A stretch of 43,501 nucleotides of DNA from Lachnospiraceae bacterium (GCA_017622575.1 JAGAQU010000108.1:1-43501); one strand, 5' to 3'; positions 9,189 to 17,843 are shown, counted from the first letter of the stretch. Numbers and translations: made by a program. The notes: a model not told the origin generated them from the sequence alone.

Positions 9189-9299
9189 ATGGCAATGCAG
9201 CTGCTTGATAGTGTAGCAAAATTAAATGAAACTGCAAAAAATCTCGATGAAGATATAAATGGTTTACGGACAGAGATTTCAGTCTTTAAATTGGACTAA
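9189..9299 (+). pseudogene. Relic of a methyl-accepting chemotaxis protein C-terminus
   Basis: A 36-codon open stretch reads as the heptad-like C-terminal end of a chemoreceptor, with LDSVAKLNETAKNLDEDI and a final SVFKLD like the FKI/FKL ends of both intact chemoreceptors in this window. It has no ribosome site and no receptor body. It lies in the same reading frame as the GH43 gene, 12 codons after that gene's stop, and a strong terminator follows it. The simplest reading is that a chemoreceptor gene stood here and a deletion or replacement left only its tail and terminator. Confidence 0.6.
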
Positions 9300-9329
9300 G
9301 CTCAAAGTAATGAAATATCATAAATTTGC

Positions 9330-9375
9330 AATTGACCGGAACTCGTTATCCTCCTATGTTCCGGTCAATTTTTAT
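9330..9375 (+). terminator. Rho-independent terminator after the GH43 gene and chemoreceptor relic
   Basis: AATTGACCGGAAC (9330-9342) pairs perfectly over 13 bp with GTTCCGGTCAATT (9358-9370), followed by TTTTATC. It ends transcription from the GH43 gene and would have been the terminator of the lost chemoreceptor. In the gene-poor stretch 9153-9644 it is followed by two palindromes and the importer promoter. Confidence 0.88.
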
Positions 9376-9381
9376 CATATG

Positions 9382-9423
9382 TAATTATTGCTAAAAAAAA
9401 CTATAATATTTTAGCAATAATTA
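9382..9423. repeat. Perfect 15-bp inverted repeat upstream of the CUT1 importer operon
   Basis: TAATTATTGCTAAAA (9382-9396) and TTTTAGCAATAATTA (9409-9423) are exact reverse complements around a 12-base spacer. No T run follows, so it does not look like a terminator. It ends 13 bases before a second palindrome and lies upstream of the strong promoter at 9463, which fits a regulator site or a DNA cruciform. Confidence 0.65.
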
Positions 9424-9435
9424 CGATTTTGTAAA

Positions 9436-9459
9436 ATATTTTAGTAAATACTAAAATAT
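9436..9459. promoter_or_regulatory. Operator-like 24-bp palindrome directly upstream of the importer promoter
   Basis: ATATTTTAGTA (9436-9446) and TACTAAAATAT (9449-9459) are exact reverse complements with an AA centre. The site ends three bases before the -35 box, a position suited to an activator or to a repressor acting from upstream. Its core TAGTA-AA-TACTA has the same geometry as TAGAT-AA-ATCTA at the promoter of the ArsR-type regulator gene. Confidence 0.55.
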
Positions 9460-9462
9460 AAG

Positions 9463-9491
9463 TTGACATAAATCATATGAGGTTATACAAT
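9463..9491 (+). promoter_or_regulatory. Strong promoter of the CUT1 arabino-oligosaccharide importer operon
   Basis: TTGACA (9463-9468) and TACAAT (9486-9491) are 17 bases apart, close to the consensus for the housekeeping sigma factor. Transcription would start near 9498, leaving a leader of about 145 bases before the ATG at 9645. Confidence 0.8.
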
Positions 9492-9501
9492 AATAATAAA
9501 T

Positions 9502-9611
9502 AAAGAGATTAAAAATAAGATTATAATATAATAAATACACAAAATATGGATGGCCACTGTATTTCTTTGTATTTTCTAAAAATGAAAAACTATATTATTT
9601 TAAATCTCTTT
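9502..9611 (+). promoter_or_regulatory. Long-range stem in the 5' leader of the importer operon
   Basis: Bases 9502-9518 (AAAGAGATTAAAAATAA) can pair with 9595-9611 (TTATTTTAAATCTCTTT) over 17 positions with one mismatch, enclosing 76 bases that begin right after the expected transcription start. The ribosome site AGGAGGG (9634) stays outside. It could stabilise the mRNA 5' end or present a regulatory loop. I recognise no known riboswitch class in it. Confidence 0.4.
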
Positions 9612-9644
9612 AAATAATCAAAATCAAATTAATAGGAGGGAAAT

Positions 9645-11141
9645 ATGAAAAGGAAGTTATTAAGCATTTTACTTGCAACAGTAATGACAGCAAGCATGCT
9701 TTGTGGTTGTGGTGGTGGTGAAACAGCTGAATCCACAAGTGAAGCAACAGAAGCAACAGAAGCAACAGAAGAAACAGAGAGTATTGGAGCTCAGATTGAG
9801 GTTGATGAGGAAGCTCTTACAGATGTAGCGGTAGAAGGAGATTATTCCGATGCAGATTTAACTGTTTTCATTTTTGCACAGGATCATGAGAAAGCAGTGT
9901 ACCAGTCATTGATTGACAAATTTATGGAAGAAACCGGTGCCAATGTTACTTTTGAAGTGACGACATCTGATGAATATGGACAAAAGCTTTTGGCATATAA
10001 GGCAGCAGATGATATGCCGGATATTTTCTATGTAGGACCTGAGGCAGTAGCAAGTAATGTAGATGATGGCTATTTATTGCCTTTAGATGATTATGTAGAT
10101 GCTGCAGTTGTCAATAACCTTTGGGGTTCTGTAGGAAATGCTTATAGATATGATGGAAAGACGGCCGGTACAGGTGAAGGTTCTCTCTATTGTCTGCCAA
10201 AGGATTTTTCAACATTTGCATTTGCATATAACAAAAATATTTTTGATGAAGCAGGAGTTGCTTATCCTGATCCCGAAAATCCTTATACATGGGATGAATT
10301 CGTGGAAGTTTGTCAGAAATTGACGAAGGATACTGATGGAGACGGCGAAGTTGATCAGTGGGGTACAGCGAATGCATTGCAGTGGGCATTAGATGCATTC
10401 ATTTATACAAATGGCGGTCATTTCCTGAATGATGATTATACAGAAGTCGTAATTGACGGTCAGGAAGAATTTATTGAAGCATTCCAGTTCTTTGCAGATT
10501 TGACATGTAAATATGGAGTTACACCCACTGTGGAGCAGGATACAGCACTTGGTGGATATCAGAGATGGTTAGATGGTCAGATTGGATTCTATGCATGCGG
10601 TACTTGGGATGTGGGAGCCTTCATGGACAAAAATACATTTCCTTATGAATGGGGTCTTTGTGCATGGCCTACCGGTAAGACCGGTGTTTCCATGACACGT
10701 AACGGTTCTGTTGGATTTGCAGTTTCTGCAGACAGTGAATATCCTGAAGCGGCAGCAGCGCTGATTACATTGTTCTCCACAGATCTTGAAGGTCAGAGAG
10801 TATTATCTGGAGAAACAACCGGAGCATCCTTACAAATTCCTAATATTATGGACTATGCAAAGGGCGATTTCAAAGATAGAATTGCTGACGGAACAATTCC
10901 TTATGGTGATAATGTTGATGTAATCTTCAATTACATTGAGGGTACAGACAAATATCAGGGTATCTTTGTTGAAACAACATATACATATAATTCTGACTGG
11001 TGGAATGCGTTTTTAAGCGGTGGATATGAATATGTTCTGAATGGCGAAATGACAGCTGAAGAATATTGTGCACAGGTTCAGCCTGCTATGCAGGAAGCAC
11101 TGGATGCAGCAAATGAAATGAAAGCAGCTGCAGCAAACTAA
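9645..11141 (+). CDS. CUT1-type ABC transporter sugar-binding lipoprotein
   Basis: 498 residues. The signal peptide ends in LCGC with Cys22 as the lipid anchor, then a Thr/Glu-rich linker (EATEATEATEE) leads into a type-2 periplasmic-binding fold with the usual family 1 pattern (FMEETGANVTFE, MPDIFY, KDTDGDGEVDQWG). It has the role of AraN of Bacillus or AbnE of Geobacillus: to capture arabino-oligosaccharides or similar oligomers outside the membrane and hand them to the two permeases that follow. AGGAGGG lies four bases before the ATG. The substrate is inferred from the flanking GH43 genes. A hairpin at 11163 separates it from the permease genes and probably keeps its transcript level higher than theirs. 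Confidence 0.9.
   Translation: MKRKLLSILLATVMTASMLCGCGGGETAESTSEATEATEATEETESIGAQIEVDEEALTDVAVEGDYSDADLTVFIFAQDHEKAVYQSLIDKFMEETGANVTFEVTTSDEYGQKLLAYKAADDMPDIFYVGPEAVASNVDDGYLLPLDDYVDAAVVNNLWGSVGNAYRYDGKTAGTGEGSLYCLPKDFSTFAFAYNKNIFDEAGVAYPDPENPYTWDEFVEVCQKLTKDTDGDGEVDQWGTANALQWALDAFIYTNGGHFLNDDYTEVVIDGQEEFIEAFQFFADLTCKYGVTPTVEQDTALGGYQRWLDGQIGFYACGTWDVGAFMDKNTFPYEWGLCAWPTGKTGVSMTRNGSVGFAVSADSEYPEAAAALITLFSTDLEGQRVLSGETTGASLQIPNIMDYAKGDFKDRIADGTIPYGDNVDVIFNYIEGTDKYQGIFVETTYTYNSDWWNAFLSGGYEYVLNGEMTAEEYCAQVQPAMQEALDAANEMKAAAAN
9741..9776 (+). repeat. 9-bp tandem repeat encoding the Glu-Ala-Thr linker of the binding protein
   Basis: GAAGCAACA occurs three times in tandem from 9741 to 9767, then once as GAAGAAACA (9768-9776), giving EATEATEATEET between the lipid anchor and the binding domain. 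Exact in-frame 9-bp units could change copy number by slippage and alter linker length without a frameshift. Confidence 0.85.
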
Positions 11142-11162
11142 AAACAACTAAGTTTGGTTGTG

Positions 11163-11194
11163 TTACCCTGTGGCAGTGGTCTGCCACAGGGTAA
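11163..11194 (+). promoter_or_regulatory. Intercistronic hairpin between binding-protein and permease genes
   Basis: TTACCCTGTGGCAG (11163-11176) and CTGCCACAGGGTAA (11181-11194) pair perfectly over 14 bp around a 4-base loop. Only ATTTG follows, so termination should be partial. Such hairpins commonly protect the 3' end of the binding-protein message and lower expression of permease genes. Confidence 0.75.
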
Positions 11195-11237
11195 TTTGTT
11201 AACAGACAGAATGAAGATAATTGGAAAGGGATAGATT

Positions 11238-12170
11238 ATGGGCCGTGTAAAGAGCAAAAAGAAAGTAAAATTATCAGCAATGTCTAAACGGGAAGAAAAG
11301 TGGGCTTTGCTGTTTGTTGCAGCACCTACTCTAGGATTCCTGTTATTTATGGCGTGGCCAATTGTGTTTGCGTTTCTTACAAGTCTAACCACTTGGAATG
11401 GAGCTAAGGGATTTGAAGGAATGCTAAATCGTTTTTGCGGGTTTGACAATTATATAAAATTATTGACTGATAAAAAATTCTGGCAGACTTTAGCGACAAC
11501 AGTCATTTATCTGATAGGGATTCCTATAGGAATGATATTAGGACTTTTGTTTGCCATGGGAATGAATAGAAAAATACCCGGGGTAAGAGTACTTCGTACC
11601 ATGTATTATGTACCGGTTATTTCTTCCCTGGTTGCTGTCTCCATTTTGTGGGCTTGGGTATATAACTATGATTATGGTCTTTTGAATGTGATTATTAAGG
11701 CGCTCACCGGAAAACATGGACCAAACTGGCTGGGAGATGAAAACCTGATAAAGGTGTCCATGATTATTTTCATGGTATGGAAGGGTTTGGGAACATCTAT
11801 TATTTTGTATCTTGCAGGACTTCAGAATATTCCAAGAAGTTATTATGAAGCTGCTATGGTTGATGGTGCCAATGGATGGCAGCGATTTAAAAATATTACA
11901 TTGCCTTTGTTATCTCCTGTTACATTCTATATATTGATAACATCCATGATAGGTGGATTTCAAGTTTTTGTAGAAGTACAGGTTATGACAACAAACGGTG
12001 GAATAGGTTACAGTGCTGCTACAATTGTATATTATCTTTATGAGAAGGCATTTGAAAGTTTCCAGCTTGGTTATGCAAGTGCAATTGCCATTATCCTTGC
12101 CATCATCATTTTTGTGATCACATTTATTAATTTTAAGATGCAGGATAAATGGGTTAAGACAATAGAGTAA
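11238..12170 (+). CDS. CUT1 ABC transporter permease (MalF/UgpA/AraP type)
   Basis: 310 residues with about six membrane helices. The coupling loop EAAMVDGANGWQRFKNITLPLL (residues about 210-231) has the EAA-x3-G pattern that docks to the ATPase. The basic N-terminus (GRVKSKKKVKLSAMSKREEK) is cytoplasmic. It pairs with the next permease to form the channel for sugar delivered by the upstream lipoprotein. GGAAAGGG precedes ATG 11238. No ATPase gene is present in this operon, so a shared MsmX-type ATPase encoded elsewhere would be needed, as for Bacillus AraNPQ. Confidence 0.9.
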   Translation: MGRVKSKKKVKLSAMSKREEKWALLFVAAPTLGFLLFMAWPIVFAFLTSLTTWNGAKGFEGMLNRFCGFDNYIKLLTDKKFWQTLATTVIYLIGIPIGMILGLLFAMGMNRKIPGVRVLRTMYYVPVISSLVAVSILWAWVYNYDYGLLNVIIKALTGKHGPNWLGDENLIKVSMIIFMVWKGLGTSIILYLAGLQNIPRSYYEAAMVDGANGWQRFKNITLPLLSPVTFYILITSMIGGFQVFVEVQVMTTNGGIGYSAATIVYYLYEKAFESFQLGYASAIAIILAIIIFVITFINFKMQDKWVKTIE

Positions 12171-12182
12171 AGAGGTGAAAAT

Positions 12183-13055
12183 ATGGCAGGAAAAGATAAA
12201 GATATTCTTTCGTCGGCAGTGGTATCAAAAAAAGAAAAAATAGAAAACGGCATAATTTTTGTGCTGTTATCTCTTTGTGCAGTTGTAATGGTGTTTCCGC
12301 TCATCTATATGGTTATGACTTCTTTTATGACCAAAAATCAAATACTGTCGGGTCAATTGAGCTTAATCCCGGATCCATGGATATTTGGAAAATACAGCGA
12401 GGTACTCAAAAAAGGTAATTTTATTAGTGGTATTATAAACACAATTAAAATTGAAATACCTGTACTTCTGATAGGAGGATTTACTTCTTCTCTTGCGGCA
12501 TTTTCTTTTGCAAAATTGAAGTTCCGTGGAAAAAATGCAATTTTTATGGGATTGCTCGCAACGATCATGATTCCTTTTGCGGTAATTATGATTCCTCAGT
12601 ACGTTATGTTTACCAGATTAAAATGGACAGACAGTCTTCTGCCGCTAATTGTTCCAGCATGTTTTGGTAATGTCAGTATGATTTTCTTCCTGAGACAAAA
12701 TCTTAGCAGTGTACCGAATGATCTGATGGATGCTGCAAAGCTGGATGGCTGTGGTTACTTTAGAACCTTTTGTCAAATTTTTTTCCCACTTATGAAAGGT
12801 GCGGTAGGTACTCAGTTAACGCTATGGTTTATGGCAATATGGAATGATTATCTGGCACCGGTTATTTTTCTCAGAAGTGAAAAAACATGGACATTACAGG
12901 TAGTAATTCGTTCTTTTAATGCTTATTACGCAATTCAAAGTGATTATGCTCTGATTATGGCAGCTTCCGTAATAGCCATGATACCCACAATTGTATTGTT
13001 CTTCTGTTTCCAGAGAGTAATCATCGAATCAGTAGCAATCAGTGGCATTAAATAA
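12183..13055 (+). CDS. CUT1 ABC transporter permease (MalG/UgpE/AraQ type)
   Basis: 290 residues and about six membrane helices, with the EAA-loop region appearing as DLMDAAKLDGCGYFRTFCQIFFPLMK (about residues 181-205) and the typical final GI-K ending. It is the second half of the importer channel. GAGGTG lies five bases before the ATG, and the gene starts only 12 bases after the previous stop, so the two permeases are translated from one message. Bacillus AraQ is 281 residues, close to this length. Confidence 0.9.
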   Translation: MAGKDKDILSSAVVSKKEKIENGIIFVLLSLCAVVMVFPLIYMVMTSFMTKNQILSGQLSLIPDPWIFGKYSEVLKKGNFISGIINTIKIEIPVLLIGGFTSSLAAFSFAKLKFRGKNAIFMGLLATIMIPFAVIMIPQYVMFTRLKWTDSLLPLIVPACFGNVSMIFFLRQNLSSVPNDLMDAAKLDGCGYFRTFCQIFFPLMKGAVGTQLTLWFMAIWNDYLAPVIFLRSEKTWTLQVVIRSFNAYYAIQSDYALIMAASVIAMIPTIVLFFCFQRVIIESVAISGIK

Positions 13056-13073
13056 AAAATGGAGAAAATTCTT

Positions 13074-13706
13074 ATGTCGAATTCACCGGTAATTGCTTTT
13101 TTAAATAAGATGACAGATCTTATTTTGCTTAATGTGCTTTTTATTATAAGCTGTTTGCCTGTTTTTACTATTGGTGCGGCGACCACAGCGCTTTATTATG
13201 TCTGTATTATTTCTATCAGGCAAGGGGACGGATATGTGGTCAAACGCTATTTTTCAAGTTTTGTGCAAAATTTTAAGCAGGCAACATTGATGGGTATAGG
13301 ATTGGCAGGACTGTGGTCAGCTATGATTTTTGATTTGTTATTTTGGTATAAAATGGGAACCCAATTCGGTAAGGTGATGTTTTGCATCAGCAGTATAGTT
13401 GCGATGTTTCTTTTAATAGTTTCGCTTTGGGTTTTTCCGGTGCTAAGTAAATTGAAGGGAACGGTGCGAACAACTATTAAAAATGCAGCAATATTTGCAA
13501 TCGGATATTTTCCCTATACGTTAATTCTCATATTGATAACAGCGGGATTCATATGGACAAATCTAAAATCCGTGGGAATGAATGCCATTTCTCTGTTTAT
13601 CGGTATTGCATTATTAGCTTATGTAAAATCATTTTTTATTTATAAAGTAATGATAAAGCATATTGATGAGCGATTTGATGATCTTACAAAGCCACTTATA
13701 GATTAG
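13074..13706 (+). CDS. YesL-like (DUF624) membrane protein
   Basis: 210 residues with about four or five hydrophobic helices. The start (FLNKMTDLILLNVLFIISCLPVFTIGAATTALYYV) is the hallmark of the YesL/DUF624 family, whose genes sit beside CUT1 sugar importers and polysaccharide hydrolases in Firmicutes. Its exact function is not established; a role in importer assembly or regulation is only a guess. I prefer ATG 13074 because GGAG lies nine bases upstream, whereas the ATG five codons earlier has no ribosome site. It sits between the second permease and the cytoplasmic GH43 gene in one operon. Confidence 0.88.
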   Translation: MSNSPVIAFLNKMTDLILLNVLFIISCLPVFTIGAATTALYYVCIISIRQGDGYVVKRYFSSFVQNFKQATLMGIGLAGLWSAMIFDLLFWYKMGTQFGKVMFCISSIVAMFLLIVSLWVFPVLSKLKGTVRTTIKNAAIFAIGYFPYTLILILITAGFIWTNLKSVGMNAISLFIGIALLAYVKSFFIYKVMIKHIDERFDDLTKPLID

Positions 13707-13724
13707 ACATAGGAGAATAAAGAG

Positions 13725-14687
13725 ATGAATAAAAGTGAAAACATGAAAACATTAAAATATAATGAAGTGTGGATTGCCCAGAGAGCAGATCCATACGTTT
13801 ACAGACATAATGATGGAACCTATTATTTTACGGCAAGTTTGCCTGAATATCATGGCATTGCGATTAGAAAAGCAGATTCTTTGAAAAATCTTGCTATTGC
13901 GGAAGAAACTATGGTTTGGAAAAAACATGATCATGGACCAATGAGCTGTAATATATGGGCACCGGAACTGCATTATATTGATCACAAATGGTACATTTAT
14001 TTTGCTGCCGGTGAAGCAGAGGATATTTGGAAGATCAGACCATATGTGCTTGAATGTGTTGGTCAGGATCCTGTAATGGATCCATGGATAGAAAGAGGAA
14101 TGATGCAGAGTGCAGATGATGATGAGTTTTCGTTTCGGGCATTTTCTTTGGATGCAACAGTTTTCCAAAATAAGGGTAAAAAATATATTGTGTGGGCAGA
14201 AAAAGTAGGTGTTGGTAAACAAATATCAAATTTATATATTGCAGAAATGGAGAGTCCTACAAAGTTAAAAACAGTTCAGGTATTATTGACTACCCCTGAT
14301 TATGATTGGGAGAGAAAGGGGTATTGGGTAAATGAGGGACCTGCTGTCATTCATAAAAACGGAAAAATTTTTCTCACCTATTCAGCCAGTGAAACAGGAA
14401 TTGATTATTGTGTGGGCATGCTTTGTATTGATGAGAATGATGACATTCTGGATCCGGGAAGATGGAAAAAAAGACGTTATCCTGTATTAAAATCTCATGA
14501 GAAATCAGGCATATACGGACCCGGACATAATTCCTTTACAACGGATGAAGAAGGAAATGATATTATGGTTTTTCATGCCAGAACAGAAACGGAAATAGAG
14601 GGTAATCCTCTTTACAATCCCAATCGTCATGCCATGCTTATGAAAATAGAATGGAATGATATGGGAGAGCCTGTATTTCAATTATAA
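13725..14687 (+). CDS. Cytoplasmic GH43 exo-alpha-L-arabinofuranosidase
   Basis: 320 residues without a signal peptide, so it acts inside the cell. The GH43 catalytic set is clear: D22 in RADPYVY, D143 in SLDATVF, E204 in VNEGPAVI, and H268 in GPGHNS. The overall pattern, with ADPY near the N-terminus and LDAT in the middle, resembles the exo-1,5-alpha-L-arabinofuranosidase subgroup (GH43_26, as in Streptomyces avermitilis Araf43A). It would release arabinose from imported oligomers, feeding the araA route 9 kb downstream. AGGAG stands nine bases before ATG 13725. A beta-xylosidase activity is the main alternative. Confidence 0.85.
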   Translation: MNKSENMKTLKYNEVWIAQRADPYVYRHNDGTYYFTASLPEYHGIAIRKADSLKNLAIAEETMVWKKHDHGPMSCNIWAPELHYIDHKWYIYFAAGEAEDIWKIRPYVLECVGQDPVMDPWIERGMMQSADDDEFSFRAFSLDATVFQNKGKKYIVWAEKVGVGKQISNLYIAEMESPTKLKTVQVLLTTPDYDWERKGYWVNEGPAVIHKNGKIFLTYSASETGIDYCVGMLCIDENDDILDPGRWKKRRYPVLKSHEKSGIYGPGHNSFTTDEEGNDIMVFHARTETEIEGNPLYNPNRHAMLMKIEWNDMGEPVFQL

Positions 14688-14712
14688 TCAATGTCTTACA
14701 GGAGGATTAATG

Positions 14713-16860
14713 ATGAAGATATCCCGGAGTAAAATATCTAATGTGTCAAAAAAATATTTTAACATGATAAAAAAAAGACGGAAGAAAAAAGATGCGGGAA
14801 AAGAAAAAAAGATTGCGCATTCTCTCATGCAGTTTTTTGGAATATCTATTATTTTGATTGTGATTTTGGGGACTGTATGTTATCTTATGGCCTCAAGAGC
14901 AATAACAATGCAATATGAAGGTGCTGTTGCAAGTGCAAGCTCTTCTATGGAAACATCTTTGCAGCTTGTTTGCGACTCGGTATCATCCAAAATGGTAGAA
15001 TTGTATCTTAGTTATGATTTCAATGCTTATTATGATGATAAGTTTGGAGCTTCAGGTGCGGAAGCTGTGACATATACTACTCCTATTTCTGATATGCTTA
15101 TTAATTTGAAGGCAAATATGGGATATATCAGTGATTATTATATAATTCCTCAAAAAGGAAAGATGATCGTATCAAATGTGAAGGGTTTACCGGAAGAATT
15201 TTACGATACGTGTATTGATACGGAAACAGGAAAACAGCTGCAGGCAAAAAGAACAAAGAATACGTGGGTTGGAACGCATGCTGTTTTGGATAGCCAGTTA
15301 GGAAAAGAAAATCAAGATTATGGACTTTCTTTTATTTTGCATTATGTGTTAAATCATAATAATGGTTTTTTGGTTGTTGATATCAGCAGCAACTATATAG
15401 ATGATCTATTAAAAGTAATGTTATTTGGTGAAGGAAGTATTTCCGGATATGTAACTGATGATGGTAGAGAAGTGTTGCTTGAAGAAACAAGAAATAAAAA
15501 AGGGGAAGGTGTCATACAGAGATATTCTGGAGAAACTCTTTTTGTGGGAACCGATTTTTATGAGAATTCAAAGAAAGAGAATGAAGGAGGATGCGAGTAT
15601 GTCAGAGTAAATGGGAAGACATACTTATATGTATATCAACCGGTTAAAAAAACTGGAATCACACTTTGCACATTGGTGCCGAAATCAACAATTGTTAGTG
15701 AAATTTCGATAATACGAATTGCCACTATTTTGATAGCTCTGCTAGCTTGTGCAGTGGCAATGGTAGCGGGTATGTCCATGACTAAAAGTATCAGCTCAGC
15801 CCTGAATCAAACTTGTGAGGCACTGGCTTGCGCTGCAGAGGGAGATCTCACGAAAGAAATTACAACAAAAAGAAAGGATGAATTTGCAAAATTGGTTGCA
15901 GGCATGACTAAAATGCTGGGTGGAATGAGAAGACTAATTTCTGACAATCAGAGATTTGGAGAAAAGGTTGTGACTTTATCCGGTGAAGTAGCTGCTTCTT
16001 CTTTCGATATTAAAGTTTCCATGGGACAGGTTGTAAAGTCTATGTATGAGGTTGCCGAGGATGTAGATATTCAGGCGGAGAAAACAGAACTTGGAGTCGC
16101 TTCGATTAATGACTTTTCTTATAAAATCAATGATATTTATCATGAATCGGAGAATATGGTATTCAAAACACAGGCAGCTCTGAAAGCGGTTGAAAAAGGA
16201 AAAGATATCGTCAGAAATCTCTGTAAGAAATCTGAAGATACAGCTTCTGTAACGGGAGAGTTGATTAAAGATATTGGCCAAGTGGAACAGCAGTCCGGAA
16301 ATATAGGCGAAATTATCAGCACAATAGAGGATATTGCACAACAGACAAATTTACTTTCTTTAAATGCATCTATCGAAGCGGCGAGAGCCGGAGAATATGG
16401 GAGAGGTTTTACTGTTGTAGCGGAAGAGATACGAAAATTTGCAGATCAATCCATGAAAGCCGGTGACAGAGTGAGAAATATCGTAAAAGATATCAAAGAA
16501 ATTACCGGTAAAACAGAGAATTCCGCTAAGAGAACGGAATTGTTTTTAAAAGAGCAGACTCTTGCACTGAATGAAACAATTTCTATGTTTGGAACAATCA
16601 GTAGCCAGGTAACGGAATTGGTAAATGCTATTCAGTTCATGCAAAATGATATGTCGGATATGGTTACGAATAAAGATGATATTGTGTCTGCCATGACGAG
16701 TATATCAGAAATTGCAGAGAAAATTGTAAAGAGTGTTAATAGTGTTTCAGAAGTTGTTAATGACAAAATGCTGCAGGTGGATTTACTAGTAGAAAATGCC
16801 GAGAGTCTGAATCGAGAAGCGGAAGAACTGTCAAAATCAATGGAACGTTTTAAGATATAG
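14713..16860 (+). CDS. Methyl-accepting chemotaxis protein with large extracellular sensor
   Basis: About 715 residues. A very basic N-tail ([14 protein letters not shown]), TM1 (about 38-60), an extracellular sensor of about 270 residues that looks like a dCache module, TM2 (about 332-356), HAMP (about 357-409), then the coiled-coil signalling domain. The CheA/CheW-binding tip is at about 538-578 ([19 protein letters not shown]). It ends in MERFKI with no CheR-tether pentapeptide. AGGAGG fits ATG 14713 (seven-base spacing); ATG 14710 is possible. As the last gene of the importer operon it probably steers cells toward arabinan products, either directly or through the binding lipoprotein. The terminator at 16864 follows. 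Confidence 0.9.
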   Translation: MKISRSKISNVSKKYFNMIKKRRKKKDAGKEKKIAHSLMQFFGISIILIVILGTVCYLMASRAITMQYEGAVASASSSMETSLQLVCDSVSSKMVELYLSYDFNAYYDDKFGASGAEAVTYTTPISDMLINLKANMGYISDYYIIPQKGKMIVSNVKGLPEEFYDTCIDTETGKQLQAKRTKNTWVGTHAVLDSQLGKENQDYGLSFILHYVLNHNNGFLVVDISSNYIDDLLKVMLFGEGSISGYVTDDGREVLLEETRNKKGEGVIQRYSGETLFVGTDFYENSKKENEGGCEYVRVNGKTYLYVYQPVKKTGITLCTLVPKSTIVSEISIIRIATILIALLACAVAMVAGMSMTKSISSALNQTCEALACAAEGDLTKEITTKRKDEFAKLVAGMTKMLGGMRRLISDNQRFGEKVVTLSGEVAASSFDIKVSMGQVVKSMYEVAEDVDIQAEKTELGVASINDFSYKINDIYHESENMVFKTQAALKAVEKGKDIVRNLCKKSEDTASVTGELIKDIGQVEQQSGNIGEIISTIEDIAQQTNLLSLNASIEAARAGEYGRGFTVVAEEIRKFADQSMKAGDRVRNIVKDIKEITGKTENSAKRTELFLKEQTLALNETISMFGTISSQVTELVNAIQFMQNDMSDMVTNKDDIVSAMTSISEIAEKIVKSVNSVSEVVNDKMLQVDLLVENAESLNREAEELSKSMERFKI

Positions 16861-16863
16861 CAA

Positions 16864-16900
16864 AAGACCTCAGCTTCCTATTTTGGAAGCTGAGGTTTTC
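16864..16900 (+). terminator. Terminator of the CUT1 importer operon
   Basis: CCTCAGCTTCC (16868-16878) pairs perfectly with GGAAGCTGAGG (16885-16895), followed by TTTTCTTCTTT. It lies between convergent genes; the reverse direction has a weaker T run (GGTCTTTTG). Confidence 0.92.
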
Positions 16901-16916
16901 TTCTTTAAAGGAGTGA

Positions 16917-17843
16917 TTATTGTTCTGAGGTGATAGGACTATAGTTAATACGCACGTTTATATCTTGATTATAGTTTCCGAAATTTTTTCCGAAAATAGT
17001 CAGGCCGCCAATATAGGTTGAATCGTCATTAACAGCAAGTTTAAATCGAATTGTGCTTTTGCTGGTTAGATTCAAGTCAGATATAGTAACATTTGATATT
17101 TGCAGGCCATCAATAAAGGTCCCTTTTTTATTAATAACAAGAAGCTTTAGCAGACCATATTGATTCCAATTGGGGAACCACCAGTCAGGAGTAAAAATAC
17201 CTTTTACATCACCAAAGTCGCCTGGGCTGGTCCAGGAACCAATGAAGGTATCATTGATATAGAAGGAGATATCGGATGGCCAGACATCATTGACACCAGG
17301 AGCTTCAGAGCTTAGTTCTGCAGAAATAGTAATTTTATCAATTTTTTGTGAAAACGGAATAAAATTTGGAATAATATATTCAACATATCCTTTAGAAAAC
17401 CATAAAATATCAGCTTTATACCTATCGGGATGTGCAAAATATCTGGTATCGTCTACTTCTCCGATCAGTGCAGTGGAAGCGGCGAGACCGCAGGTAGGAT
17501 AGACATTGTAGTTGGAGTAATGTCCAACTTTTAATTCTGTTTGATAAACATTTGCATCATCTTCAGGAGGATCAAGTTCAATGAGAATTTTATCAAAGTG
17601 TACGGAGCAGATTTTCTGATTTCCATGACCTGCAGACTCTGAAGTAATAGAAATTAGGCCACAATCTTCTAATTTTTTGATATGGCTAGTGAGAGCACCG
17701 TTTGTAACGTTGAGATTGGCAGCCAAATCATTCATGTTCATACCGTTATTTTCACGTAAAATCTTGATAATTTCAATACGGATGTTAGATCCCAGTGCTT
17801 TAAATATTTCGAGTCCTTCATCCAGGGATTTGATATGAAGCAT
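16917..17843 (-). CDS. ArsR-type winged-helix regulator with large beta-rich C-terminal domain
   Basis: 308 residues. Residues about 8-68 form an ArsR-like winged helix (FKALGSNIRIEIIKILREN, then NVTNGALTSHIKKLEDCGLI). No metal-binding cysteine motif of classical ArsR sensors is present. Residues about 95-305 are rich in beta strands and aromatic residues (YSNYNVYPTCGL, TPDWWFPNWNQYG), with a look of a carbohydrate-binding beta sandwich. It has no signal peptide or membrane helix. I infer an intracellular sugar-responsive regulator for the neighbouring arabinan genes. It has its own promoter carrying a palindrome at the start point, suggesting autoregulation. AAAGGAG lies seven bases before the ATG. 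I do not recognise the C-terminal domain with certainty. Confidence 0.75.
   Translation of the reverse strand: MLHIKSLDEGLEIFKALGSNIRIEIIKILRENNGMNMNDLAANLNVTNGALTSHIKKLEDCGLISITSESAGHGNQKICSVHFDKILIELDPPEDDANVYQTELKVGHYSNYNVYPTCGLAASTALIGEVDDTRYFAHPDRYKADILWFSKGYVEYIIPNFIPFSQKIDKITISAELSSEAPGVNDVWPSDISFYINDTFIGSWTSPGDFGDVKGIFTPDWWFPNWNQYGLLKLLVINKKGTFIDGLQISNVTISDLNLTSKSTIRFKLAVNDDSTYIGGLTIFGKNFGNYNQDINVRINYSPITSEQ

Noticed and set aside
9153..9299. In-frame fusion of the GH43 lipoprotein to a chemoreceptor tail by stop-codon read-through
   Set aside because: The 12 codons between the stop and the tail look like random sequence, and an external hydrolase has no use for a cytoplasmic signalling tail.
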